Source: Tetraselmis striata
Lineage: Eukaryota > Chlorophyta > Chlorodendrophyceae > Chlorodendrales > Chlorodendraceae
Length of the DNA: 64,000 nucleotides
Direction: 5' to 3'
NCBI GenBank assembly: GCA_006384855.1
Contig: VCJN01002223.1
Location: 1-64,000 of the forward strand
The stretch's first letter is position 1. Each line of letters begins with the position of its first letter. The notes under the pieces were generated by a model that did not search any database, had not been told where the DNA came from, and saw only the letters and a program-made list of their open reading frames with translations. Shown one piece after another: positions 12,443 through 22,577 of the stretch. A program made the position numbers and the translations under genes.

Positions 12443-13744
12443 AGCGCCCAGCGCCGCGGCCGAAGCTCCAGTCCGCTATTTAAAACCGCAAATAAATGGG
12501 GAGGTCGGCTTGCCTGGACGCGGGCAACGGAGTTTGAGCACCCAATCGCTGCACTCGCGATGCAGGCGGGGCTGTCATGCGTTTGCCCACAGGATGCTGT
12601 GCGTCGCCACCGACTAAAGCCATCCCGTCGTAAAAACTGTATTCGGAATTTCGGGAATAGACACGTGACGGTCACGTTCGATGGGTTCGCGGCTCGCAGT
12701 CCGCGGGCACAGCCTCTCCGACGAGGAGCAATGCCTGCGCATAGCCCAACTTGGAACTTGCGTAAAGCGGCGTGCGAACAGTATGTGTGAGATGGGACCT
12801 GCGTTGCTTTTGCGGAATACGACCGGCACTGTGTCGTTCTCGGGTTGTTGACATTGTCGCGTTTGCTGCTACCGGCGAGAATATGTGGACTCCCGCGGCG
12901 GATAGTCACCGATACTACGACAGATGTGCGCCCCGTAGTACGCTGTCAACCGCGGTAGCGACCGTACCCGCGGTGGCCGTACGATTTAGCGCGAGCGCTA
13001 CAGGTGCCGCCCCCGCCCGCTTGGCCGCTCGGAAGACGACGTCGTGTGGCGGGGGACAACGGATTCCGAGTGAGCCGCTATAATACACTCTGGACTATTA
13101 ATTCCGTACGATTCCTGTCGCTTCGTCAGCTTGCCGGTGCCCGCGCTGGAGCGGGCCAGTACATACCTCTCTGCGCCTCATCCTGGAAGCGGCGGGCGGA
13201 CTGTTGCGGGGAGGGATGCAGGTACAGCCGATTCGGCGCGCTTGCAAGAACGCAGCTCGTAGTGTAAGCGCGGGGTTCGGGGCATAGTTGGTGCGTTTGG
13301 CCCTGCAAGTCCTGGAAAGGGAGGGCCATCTCACATCGTTTGACATTTTAAATCAGCCATGGTAAACACCCCACGGCATATGCAGATCGATGCTGCAATG
13401 CGCTTATTAGCCACTTCTCACCGAGCCTGGGAGGTAGTTTCCATATGGCACATGTGACTCCGATGTTGGGGATGCCGGCGCTGGTGTTATGTTTCTTTCA
13501 CATTTGTCATCGTAGTCCTGTCACAGCAACGTTGGAATGAGACCCATGAGGGCGTGGTGACAGGCCACATGGGTTTACATTGCATGTTCGAGAAAGGTGT
13601 GCGCCTGGTACATCCCGCCAGCACTTGAGCAGCGTCGCAGTGCCAGCCCGTTGCTGCGCGCTCGTCCAGAATGTCTCCATTTCCCCTTATGTCGAGGAAG
13701 CGCCGCCTCCGCCCCCCCCTGCCCCCCGCCCACCCGCGCCTCCC
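12443..13744. other. convergent intergenic region (GT29 and ING 3' ends)
   Basis: No supported coding exon. An AATAAA lies near 12490 after the GT29 stop. A minus-strand TGTAA at 13575-13579 lies about 170 nt past the ING stop. Confidence 0.4.
13575..13579 (-). terminator. TGTAA poly(A) signal of ING gene
   Basis: TGTAA on the minus strand about 170 nt downstream of the ING stop codon. This is the poly(A) signal typical of chlorophyte nuclear genes. Confidence 0.5.
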
Positions 13745-16000
13745 TCAGATCTTCCCCGCGTCCTTGAGCGCCTGGCAGTCCTTGCAGTACCACTCCTGCG
13801 GCACGTTGTCCGGCGAGACGCCCACGCAGCCGTAGTGGAACCACTCGATCTGCGGAAGCGCCGCGCCGGGGTCAGCGCCCCACGCGGCTCACTGCGGGGC
13901 AGAGGCATGCCAGGAGGCGCAGGGAGCAGAGGAGAGCCTCGGGGGGCGGAAGGGGAGGGGGGAAGGGGGGGGGTGTAAGGGGGGGGGGGGGGGGGGGGGG
14001 GCTCGCACCGGGCAGTCCTCGTTGTCGCAGCCGATCATCTCCCCAAAGGACACCCGCTGGCAGTAGCAGTACACCGGCTCGTTGCTGTCGAAGACGTGTC
14101 CCGCGGTCAGCTCTGCGGCGGCGGCGGTGGGGCAGGGGCGGCGCACGTCAGGCTAGGCCACGACGGGCGCTGGATGCGGGTCTGGTGAGGGGAAAGCGGG
14201 CGGCGAGAAGGACGGGGGGTGGGTGTGGGGAGGGGGGGGGGGGCAGGACCGGGCAGCGGGAGCGGCGCCGCGGGGTCATTGGCGGCGGCGCCCATGGCCG
14301 CAGCCACCGCGGCGTTGGCGTCCTGGATGGCGACCTGCCCCGGATGCTTCCTCTTGTGCGACCGCTTGGAGTCTGCGCCGGGAGCGGGGACAACACGCCG
14401 TGGGGCGAAGGGGGGGGGGTCATGGCCCGCCCCTCCGGAGGCATGGACGGAGGTACAACACCTCTGCCAGCCATACTGGGGGCACAGCCGAGCACGCCAT
14501 ATGGCCCGGCACCCCTTCCCGTACTAGACCGGCTCAGGCTCAGCCGCGCAGCGCACCCTTGCCGCCCGCCAGGGGGTCCGCGGCGTCCCGCTCCTTCTGC
14601 AACTCCGCCTGCCCCGCGCCCACAGGGGGGAAAGGGATGGCGGGGGGGGGGGGGGGGGGGGGCTCAGCCGCTGCCTGCCGGACACCGGCACACACGGCCC
14701 GGCGGCAAACCGGCGGGGAGACGCGTCGGCATGTGCCGTCCCCGTTGCGCATTGAGCAGCGGGCACAGCTGCACACAAGGGCAGCCGGGGGGCGCACCTT
14801 CAGCGCCGTCAGGTCGTCGTCAAGGCGGCGGATGTGCGTGTCTACGTTGTCGTACACCTGCGAGGCCAGCGCCACCTGTGTATCGCCCCATCTCAGCGCC
14901 CTGGAAAATAAGGGAGGGGGGTGATGGGGTGGGTAAACCGGGGCACCAGTCGCCCCGGACGCACCTTTTCGTCCTCAAACTGCAGCAGCTGCTGGATCTT
15001 GGCCTCCGCCTCGTCCCCCAGCGCGGTATCCAGCACCGCCGTCCCCTTCCCGCGGGCCCGCTTCCCCGGGGCCAACGCCTGCGCCCCGCGGTTCAGTGCC
15101 TCACCAGCGACCGGCCAGTGCTGTAACACTCAACTGGGGTTGCGAGTCGGAAAACATGGAATTGATTCGCACAATGGAGGCGGGGATCGCGCGCTGTACT
15201 CGTGGTGGGTTGTGATAGACTTCCAGATACGGGGTCTCAAACTTAAAAACTTTCCCCTTCTTCACGAGCATGTCAGGAGAAAGGATATATAGCAAACATA
15301 AAGCGTAGACAGGGGCCACCCCATCCCCCCCCCCCCCCCCCTTCCCCGGTGTTCCTGGCTCCAAGACTGGCTGCCGGTAAGCCGGGTAATGCTGCAGTGG
15401 CGGGCAGCAGACATAAGGCTGGGGGGAGGAGTGCGGGGGGGGGGGGGGGGGGGGGAGGGGGAGCCTCCCAGCCATCCAGCCCGACCACAATGTCGCACCT
15501 CCAGCTCTGCCGTGCCCGCCCGCAGCGCCGCTAGCTTCTCCCTCGCCACCGCCTGGATCTCCCCGCGCAGCACGTGCGACTTCTCGTCCAGCTCCCGCAT
15601 TACCGCAAAGTTGCGCTTCAGCGCGATCGGAAGCTCGCTCACATCTGGCGGGCCGCCCCCCCACAGCGGCAGCTTCAGTCCCCCCCACCCCCCCCCCACC
15701 CCCCCACCCACCTCCCAAACACACACATACAGCACAGAGACACAGACAGGCAGGCCAAATAAGAGAGAGGGAGGCGGGGGGGGGGGGGGGGGGGAGGAAG
15801 AAGAGGAGGACACAGCTCATTCCTGTATGTGTTTAGGTGTGCAAATGGTAACCCCGTTTCGAAGACTTTGCAGTAGGAATGGCACCTCTCCCGAAGGGAT
15901 TGGGAGGGGGGGGGGGGGGGGGGGGAGGAGGGGGGAATCGGCGTTGGTGCTCACTGTCTACAAAGCTCTGCAGATAGGAGGTGGACGCCGGCGCCGTCAT
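13745..16000 (-). CDS. ING-family PHD-finger chromatin protein
   Basis: Nuclear histone reader; ING proteins bind H3K4me3 through the PHD and sit in histone acetyltransferase or deacetylase complexes. Eight exons: 16000-15955, 15644-15499, 15120-14965, 14875-14798, 14608-14557, 14372-14250, 14112-14009 and 13849-13745. Every phase agrees and the product is 269 aa, normal for ING1/ING2. The N-terminal ING domain covers about residues 5-160: exon 2 has [16 protein letters not shown] and exon 4 has [13 protein letters not shown] basic stretch, KRSHKRKH, is a likely nuclear signal. The PHD at about 210-260 has a full C4HC3 lig set (CYC, CDNEDC, FHYGC, CKDC) and the ING signature [17 protein letters not shown]. 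Its start is 1,074 nt from the divergent fibrillin gene. Confidence 0.95.
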
Positions 16001-17074
16001 TGTGCCAGACCCTGCCTGCCCTGCGCCACTGCGCGCCCCGCAAGCCGACTCGCGGTCCGAGGCAACGGCCGGCTCCCTCGGTCCAGCTGCACCCCGCTGC
16101 CGCGCCGTGCCTGCCACTGATTTGGGTTGCCGCCCGGCGGGGAGGGGTTGGGTGGCGCCAGGTTGGGTGGGAGGAGCAGCGACGGGCCGAGAGCGGCTAG
16201 ACTGTCGCTCGGTGGACCTGGAGTGTGGCAGATCGGGGTGAGATGGGACCAGGCAGCGAGTGGATGGGGAAGGGGTCAGTGCCCTGGAGACTGTTGGTAG
16301 GTTGCTACGTTGCTACCCTGTCCGCAAGGTGGTCCGCAGGGTGCGCCTGGATCGCGTGTCGATATTGTACTGTGTGTAAATAACTTCGCTGTCCGAAACG
16401 GCGGCGCCAGCACAGGTACCCAGGCGGCCGCCCTGCCCTACTGAGCTGCCCGACCGTACCGCCTGTATCCCATACTTGCTTGCCTCATGATGATGGCTGC
16501 TCGCGTGGCGGGTATTTCTAAAACCTTGGCGGTAACGATTACCCTGCATACGCTACAGCAGGTTATTCCTGGAACTAGTACGGCGCTGCTACTAAATACA
16601 AAATGCGACATGCAGCAAGACAGTCGCGATTTCGTCATAACACAGATAGAGTCCCGTGATTTTTCCGTGTAGTTACTTCAATAAAACGGGGCCAAACCGG
16701 GCAAACGATATGATTCATATTTTTACCCTCTGAAAACCCTAGAGCCATACCCCTGAAATTGGCACAGTGCACCCTTGAAAATGTAGGCAAATGAAACAGG
16801 CAAATGCAGGCAGCAATTGACGCCTGACCCATCAGTTGACGCCGGACCCTGGCTGGACCCGCCAGAAAGTGCTGCCACGCAACCACCCCGCCCCAGCAGC
16901 GTCGAGCTCGTGCCTCACCGCACTGGACGGCCCAGTCGCTAAGCACCGGGCGGGCAAGCTGCGATAGCGCTGCCGTCTCATCCCTCCACAGAAGCTTAAG
17001 ATTTCGAGTTCCGAGACCTCACACTGCGCCCCTTCACCTGTAGTGCCAGTTTAGTCGTCCATCTCGCGCCGACG
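16001..17074. other. shared upstream region of ING and fibrillin genes
   Basis: About 1.07 kb between two outward-facing start codons. I see no exon. It probably holds both promoters. Confidence 0.45.
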
Positions 17075-18174
17075 ATGACACCGGCGTGCGCCCCACAGCG
17101 ATGGACGGGTGCCCAGGCTCGACCCCAGCAGCAGCTTCACATGCACAGGAGTATCCCTGCATGTAGACTGCAACGCAGCCAGGTATGCCGCAAGCGGATG
17201 GGTGCTTGCGAGAGGGCCAAAGTGGCAGTTGATTGGGCGACGAGGATTGGTTCTGGGGCCAATTGAAGGCGGCGGGCGTGTCTTGCAGGCGACCGCGCGC
17301 ACAGGTTCAAGGACGCAGAGGCATGTGTGCCTGGCGCTGTTCGGGCGCAAGGCTTCCACGCCCGCAGCCGCGACGCGCCTGCGGGATCTTGCGCAGCAAG
17401 AACTGTTGTCGGCGGCCGACAACAGGGAGATCCTGCAGCTGGTTGGGGAGTTAGAGGCTCTGCAAGCCGATCTGCAGCCAGCCGCCTTCAGGTTGGGCGC
17501 TACCCCCCCCCCCCCCCCTCCCCCCCCACACACACACCCTGCTCGACCGTGGTATTTTTCCGGTGCGCAGCTGGCGCAAGTTAGAGCTTGCCATGCTCCA
17601 TCCGACGGGGTGGCTGAGGCACTGAGCTTTCGCGCCCGTGTTATGATCAAACAGCGGTGTCTGGGAGGTGGTATGGTCGGATGGCGCGCTTACCTGGCGG
17701 GCGCTGGTCAGCCGAGCCGTGCAGCGCATTGGCGGGCGCTGCCGCGCGGGTCAGGTATTTGACGTCTCCTCTGGGAGGGCTCTCAACTGGGCGGAGCTGT
17801 GGGAGGGGCGCTGCATCATCACAGGTGATCCCGCCCGCATGGGGAATAGCATCGCCAGCGTGTACCTGTTGCTCCAACCGCCACACCGTGCTGACGGCAC
17901 AGGGCTGCCAATACGCTCTCGCATCGCAGCCCAGGGAAGATTCCAAGCGGCGAGTGGAAGCAACGGCAAGCGGGGGCGGCGCAGTCTGGGTGCCTGTCCA
18001 GTGCCGTACCAAGTGGCCATCGAGGAGGGCAGCCTGATGGTGGGCGAGAGGAGCTGGGAGCTGCCAATATCCGGGCCTGGCCGCTTTGAGGTGCTGTACG
18101 GCGACGCCAAGCTGCGCATCTTCCGCTCTGCAGGCGGACTTGCTGTCCAGGTGCCCTCAGATTTCGAAATTTGA
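17075..18174 (+). CDS. PAP/fibrillin (plastid lipid-associated) family protein
   Basis: Plastoglobule/thylakoid lipid-associated protein. Three exons, 17075-17182, 17289-17491 and 17655-18174, give 276 aa with matching phases. The N-terminus is Arg/Gln/Ala-rich with little acid, as expected of a chloroplast transit peptide. Exon 2 carries the family's helical start (QELLSAADNREILQLVGELE). Exon 3 opens with SGVWEVVWSDG, matching the conserved dGxWxLxYs strand, then QVFDVSSGRALNW, and ends with FEVLYGDAKLRIFRS, which matches the family's closing yLDxxLRIxR motif. The specific fibrillin subgroup cannot be assigned. The first intron opens with an ordinary donor; the second has a C run 12 nt after its donor. 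Confidence 0.85.
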
Positions 18175-19167
18175 CCTCACCGCTGCTGCGGGATGTGAAA
18201 TGCTGTGCTGCAACAATGAGCACATGGCGAACAGCAGGGAAGAGGGGGCGACCAGGGCACAGGTTTTGGCGGCAGAGTTGTATGCTCAGTGTTCGCTCCT
18301 CATTGCTGTTAAGCCATTCTACAAACCCTTAAGCCATGTTGCAAACCATCGACATCTGGTACAAGCCCGCGGCACTGCGCAGCATGTTGCCCAACTGCTG
18401 GATGCGGTGTTATTTTACCGAAGGTTGACACCTGCCCGTGTGTTGACGTTGATCCGATTTCGCCTTCGCATTGCCCAGGTAGCTATTGCTGGGCCTTGTG
18501 GCTGGCCCCTACCTGGCCTGGGGAGGCTAGTAAAGAGTATATAGCACGGATCCATGTACAGCTGGGAGGTGCGTATATGTCGTGTAAGACTCCAAGAGTC
18601 CAGGGTCCCGAACGTAATGAGCAGCATAGGGCTGCGCCTGCTCAAGTAGCTGCATCTATACTCATATCAAGCGGCAAGTAATTGGACGCCGCTGCATTGG
18701 CTTTGCTTATCACGTTATCATATCATCATTGGCAGGGCACGCATTTCTGTACAGTTTCCACTCATCCTGACGCGGTCTGGACGGCAGGACGTAATACAAC
18801 CATCAGGCCATCACAACTTGATTTGTTGTTTTATGTCCCTCTTTCTTTCAAAGAACACAAGGTGGTTGGGCGGGAGGGAAGGGGGGGGGGGGGGGGTGAA
18901 GGGGACACAGAAGGTGCGCCCAGAAGAACATATTGTCACATAATGCAAAGTTGGGCCGGAGCGCGCTCCGCGGGCAAAGACGATGCATGGTGCGTTGCGT
19001 GCTCATGAGGCCGATGACCTCCATTCTGCTTTGCTGTGGCGCAGCCGGAGAGAAAAAGGGGGGGAGGGGGCACCTAAAACAACAAATCCAGATGTAATTG
19101 CCTTAGAAGGCACATCAACTCTTTTTTATTTTAAATGTTAAATAGTGATATAGTCGCTACTCGTCGT
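18175..19167. other. 3' flank of fibrillin gene; no gene seen
   Basis: No exon or domain recognised. Contains TGTAA at 18583-18587 and a G run near 18881-18896. Confidence 0.4.
18583..18587 (+). terminator. candidate TGTAA poly(A) signal of fibrillin gene
   Basis: First clear TGTAA after the fibrillin stop, about 410 nt downstream. Confidence 0.35.
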
Positions 19168-19243
19168 ACCAGTACGGTCCGCTTTTAGGCGGCTTGCTGT
19201 GTTGATTTTCTAATTCTGGGGAACTGCCCTTTTTGTAATTCAC
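19168..19243 (+). repeat. short copy of non-LTR retrotransposon 3' tail
   Basis: About 75 nt nearly identical to the reverse complement of 40725-40800, the tail of the retrotransposon on the minus strand there. Both contain GTGTTGATTTTCTAATTC and end TTTTTGTAATTCAC. It lies just upstream of the tyrosine-recombinase element. Confidence 0.8.
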
Positions 19244-19262
19244 CCCAGTACGGTACGAGTAT

Positions 19263-19445
19263 GATCTAAACTAGTTTATGGGGGTTCCCTCCTTGACCTA
19301 ACCGCTTTTTAGCTACAAGTGCTCCTCAGTGGTACGGGAACTAGGCACCTGTTGTTGCGCCCTTTTTGGGTGCAGCACGAGTAGACATAAAAGCAGCCAG
19401 AACAGCTGAGCCTGCCATCTTCCAGTTTTCGCTGCGTTCCACGCA
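19263..19445 (+). repeat. left A repeat (A1) of split-repeat element
   Basis: Begins GATCTAAACTAG and ends TTCCACGCA. It differs from A2 at only a few positions. Confidence 0.9.
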
Positions 19446-19561
19446 GCGATGTAAAAACTGTCTCGTAACCCGTTGCGAGCAAGGTCACCCTAGGTTGTTC
19501 AAGACCACACCCGGCTCACCACCCGAGTGTGATATTCTCGTCCGTACGTCCGTGCGTTACC

Positions 19562-20431
19562 ATGCCAGATGGAGAAGAACCCGTCGCCGAGCCGACGTTG
19601 GAGTCGCTGAACGCAGATATGAGGGCCCAGTCTTCATTACTGCGAGAGTTGGCTACAGCTGTGGCACAACTGACGGCTCGTGATCGCGTTGTTGGTGGGG
19701 AAGGGGCACATGGCTCCGGCTCCGGGCAGCGTTTCGCGGGACAGCCGACAGGCAGCGGGGGAGCCGCAGAGCGCCCCGACTTGCTAGAGCTAGCCCAGAG
19801 CGGCCGTGTCGGAGCAAAATCCGCGAGTGCCGAGGACGACTACCTCACGGTGCCAGAGCTACTGCAGAGAGCAGAGTCTGGTTACGAGGCCGTTCGACCG
19901 GTCAGCCGAGTGCATGGACTCTTCCCCCTGAGCACCGACCTAACGAACGAGTACCTCAAGCAGGACGACCGGCGTCTGCCGGCCCGGGAGGAGTATTTGT
20001 GGATGTCGTGTTTCGGGGCCCACATGGCCGCACTTTTCGTAGCTCTCGATGAGCTGCTACCTTACGTCCCTGCTGCTAACCAGGACTTCACCCCCTACCT
20101 CGCGAGAGCTCGGAATCACGCCGAGGCCATCGACAAGGCGTTTCGTTTTCGTCTGGCTTTCCCGCGGAGGCTAAATGAGATCAAGCGTGTGCACGGTGAC
20201 CAAGGTGTTCTGGACGTGCTGCGAGCCCAGCATTTTCAGCCTGCTTCGGAGCATCTGGGTTCCGCGATTTTTGGGGACCTCATGAAGGACTACGAGCGTC
20301 GTGTCTTCGAAGCGACCGTTGCCAGCAGCGCAAAGGCGACCGCTACTGCCCCAGTAGCAGCTGCAGCTGCAGGTCGCGGGCGTGGGCGAGGACGTGGCGG
20401 CGGGCGTGGGCGTACGTGGCCGCGAAGGTGA
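19562..20431 (+). CDS. gag-like protein of the tyrosine-recombinase element
   Basis: A 289-aa intronless ORF beginning at ATG 19562 (MPDGEEPVAEPTLE); the frame is open upstream to 19529. It has a short N-terminal helical stretch (RELATAVAQLTARD), a Gly/Ser-rich linker, a helical core with LFPLSTDLTNEY and AHMAALFVALDELL, and a C-terminal RGRGRGRGGGRGR tail typical of RNA-binding. No zinc knuckle is present. The position between A1 and the recombinase matches ORF1 of PAT/DIRS elements. No database assignment is possible from sequence reading alone. Confidence 0.7.
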   Translation: MPDGEEPVAEPTLESLNADMRAQSSLLRELATAVAQLTARDRVVGGEGAHGSGSGQRFAGQPTGSGGAAERPDLLELAQSGRVGAKSASAEDDYLTVPELLQRAESGYEAVRPVSRVHGLFPLSTDLTNEYLKQDDRRLPAREEYLWMSCFGAHMAALFVALDELLPYVPAANQDFTPYLARARNHAEAIDKAFRFRLAFPRRLNEIKRVHGDQGVLDVLRAQHFQPASEHLGSAIFGDLMKDYERRVFEATVASSAKATATAPVAAAAAGRGRGRGRGGGRGRTWPRR

Positions 20432-20897
20432 GCACGAGTGACGGTGTAGGGCGCCTTTCGCCGGAGCTGCTGGAGCTTTGCGAGGCCACCTTTCGGTGAC
20501 CGCCGCAAGATGCACCCTTGCAGCGCAACGGCGAGATGAGCGCCCTGTGTCAGGACTTGACCCCCCCCCACCTTACAGACTTCATTTAGACCTTCTTCGG
20601 TGCGGCGCTTCTTACAGCTACAGCCGAGTGCGGCTCAACCATCCGCACACCTGCACATGGCGGCTCAACCAACCGCCTTCGTTACCACCCCATCTCTGCG
20701 TCCGTTGGTTGTTACACTACGTGTCAAAACTGGTTCGCAACGACCAAGTTTCGCGCGTGTACGTTATGCACGAGACAGGCGCTACGAGCGCGAAGGGCGC
20801 GCGGGGCGGCCCTCTTACCTGAACCTAGCCCCGCAAACCCGTACTGAAGCTACTGCAAACCCGTCCAGCAGCTACCGGCCAACCGCCGGAAACCTAA

Positions 20898-22106
20898 CCG
20901 CTGCTGCCCGTGTACTTTGCGAACAGTAGTCGTACTGGTGGAACTCTGTCGGTAAAACGACGCACGTACGTAATTGACGAGCCCGCAGCTGTCGCCCCGT
21001 GGGCTGCGTCACTGCGATCCCGGCTGCAGGAGGCGTTCGGCTCGGACGAGCTGGGCCAGCGAACGCTCGACATGCTCTCAAGCTCCCTCAGCGCTCAGAC
21101 ACTCAAGAGCTACGCCGGCAGACTGTCTCATTTCGCGGAGTTTTGCCACGACTCTGAGAACATCAGCCCGCTAGAGGCGACTACTGCTACTGTCGTTCGG
21201 TATGTTGCATGGATCGGGGAGCGAGGGCACATCGCAGCTAAGTCGCTGCAACCCTACATGTCCGCAATCAACACGTTCTTCGAGCTGCACGACCTCGTCC
21301 CAATCGCCAAAGACAGTCTACACCTAACTTCAGCAAGGCGTGGCCTGATGCTGCGTCAGCGCCGGCTAGACGCTGCCCCTTTGCGTGTCCCTCTGCCTGC
21401 GGATGTAGCCTACCGCTTCGTCGCAAAGGCCGAGCTAATTGTGTCTGCTCCTTACCCAGAGTACCACCTCGACTTCCGAGCCCTCTTGGTCTCGGTTGTC
21501 AACTTCATGTTCTTCGCCAGGGGCCTTACTGGCGTGTCCTGTCGAGTGCGAGATGTGCATGTCGACACCTACAACATCACCTTGCAAGTGTACCGCGAGA
21601 AGGGTCGCGCTAGCCGACGGGGACCCGACGACATACGCGTACTTCTCCTTCCAGTGTCCGAGCACCCTCGAGTGGCACGTCTCTTGCACCACTTAATCGA
21701 CAACGTCCAATCCGTCCCCCTGGTTACTGTTGGCTTGGCTACATCAAACTTCTGGGCTGTCACTGCGGCCGAGCAGTCAAAACCTTGGACTGCGGCTACA
21801 ATGTCAGACTGGCTATCTGCAGCCATCAGTCTAGTCAACGCTGCCCCCCCTGCTGGCACTTCCTGGACTTCACACAGTCTTCGCCAGGGCGCAGCCTCTG
21901 CAGCGAACGCCATCGGAGTGCCATTGTCCCACATTCGCTACCAAGGCGGTTGGGCCACTAACTCTGACGTCGTTCTGGACTACATCGACCCCAACGTTCT
22001 TCCTTCACCTGGCGCGTGGTTCTTCTTTGGACACATCGCCCCCATCCGCCACTTCCAAGTCCAACAGGACTCCGCAGCGGTGGCCTTCCCAGTGCCTCCT
22101 TCATGA
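20898..22106 (+). CDS. tyrosine recombinase (DIRS/PAT-type integrase)
   Basis: The open frame runs from 20898 to a stop at 22104-22106. The first in-frame ATG is only at 21072, so full expression may need frameshifting, splicing or a non-ATG start. The N-terminal SAM-like region (QTLKSYAGRLSHFAEFC) precedes the catalytic domain. The catalytic residues are present: Arg in FFARGLTG, a Lys in YREKGRA, HSLRQG (H-x2-R), Trp in RYQGGW and the nucleophile Tyr in VLDYIDP. It should recombine a circular element copy into the genome. The intact catalytic set suggests recent activity or selection. Confidence 0.85.
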   Translation, partial: PLLPVYFANSSRTGGTLSVKRRTYVIDEPAAVAPWAASLRSRLQEAFGSDELGQRTLDMLSSSLSAQTLKSYAGRLSHFAEFCHDSENISPLEATTATVVRYVAWIGERGHIAAKSLQPYMSAINTFFELHDLVPIAKDSLHLTSARRGLMLRQRRLDAAPLRVPLPADVAYRFVAKAELIVSAPYPEYHLDFRALLVSVVNFMFFARGLTGVSCRVRDVHVDTYNITLQVYREKGRASRRGPDDIRVLLLPVSEHPRVARLLHHLIDNVQSVPLVTVGLATSNFWAVTAAEQSKPWTAATMSDWLSAAISLVNAAPPAGTSWTSHSLRQGAASAANAIGVPLSHIRYQGGWATNSDVVLDYIDPNVLPSPGAWFFFGHIAPIRHFQVQQDSAAVAFPVPPS

Positions 22107-22159
22107 CTTGGCGCTACCTCTTCTCCGTCAATCCACCGCTCTCTCCGTTCGCTCAAGAC

Positions 22160-22186
22160 TGGCAAAACCAGACTCAACTTTGAAAT
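22160..22186 (+). repeat. B1 repeat of split-repeat element
   Basis: 27 nt identical to 22466-22492, directly abutting A2. Confidence 0.85.
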
Positions 22187-22370
22187 GATCTAAACTAGTT
22201 TATGGGGTTTCCCTCCTTGACCTAACCGCTTTTTAGCTACAAGTGCTCCTCAGTGGTACGGGAACTAGGCATCTGTTGTTGCGCCCTTTTTGGGTGCAGC
22301 ACGAGTAGACATAAAAGCAGCCAGAACAGCTGAGCCTGCCATCTTCCAGTTTCCAGCTGCGTTCCACGCA
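22187..22370 (+). repeat. A2 repeat of split-repeat element
   Basis: 184 nt, near-identical copy of 19263-19445. Confidence 0.9.
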
Positions 22371-22465
22371 CCGCCCCCCTTGACTCCGTTTTCCCTCCAC
22401 GCTTTCGCGAAACCATCCTGCCAATTTCGGCTCTTGACAGTGTAAAACAGCCTGCGCGACCTTTT

Positions 22466-22492
22466 TGGCAAAACCAGACTCAACTTTGAAAT
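22466..22492 (+). repeat. B2 repeat, right end of element
   Basis: Identical to B1, with 95 nt of non-repeated sequence separating it from A2. Confidence 0.85.
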
Positions 22493-22495
22493 CAC

Positions 22496-22577
22496 AATAA
22501 TATCACCAAAATTATATTGTATACTCGTATTATATTTAAATATAATACGAGTATACAATATAATAATATCACCAAAA
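22496..22577. repeat. 54-bp perfect palindrome between 16-bp direct repeats
   Basis: 22511-22564 is a perfect inverted repeat centred on TTTAAA, very AT-rich. Identical 16-nt direct repeats (AATAATATCACCAAAA) lie at 22496-22511 and 22562-22577. It begins 3 nt after B2 of the recombinase element. Confidence 0.9.

Larger units (their letters stand above)
19263..22492 (+). mobile_element. PAT-like tyrosine-recombinase element with split direct repeats, no RT
   Basis: A 3.2-kb element with order A1 - gag-like ORF - recombinase ORF - B1 - A2 - B2. A repeats are 19263-19445 and 22187-22370, about 184 nt and nearly identical. B repeats are 22160-22186 and 22466-22492, 27 nt and identical. B1 abuts A2 exactly. 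This arrangement is diagnostic of PAT/Ngaro-type DIRS-order retrotransposons, including Chlamydomonas TOC elements. A normal element would also encode reverse transcriptase and RNase H. Here only about 480 nt separate the two ORFs and nothing RT-like is present. It may be a non-autonomous derivative or a separate two-gene class. Confidence 0.85.

Noticed and set aside
14185-15126. 313-codon open frame on the plus strand
   Set aside because: It lies opposite exons and C-rich introns of the well-supported ING gene; no domain and GC-driven openness.
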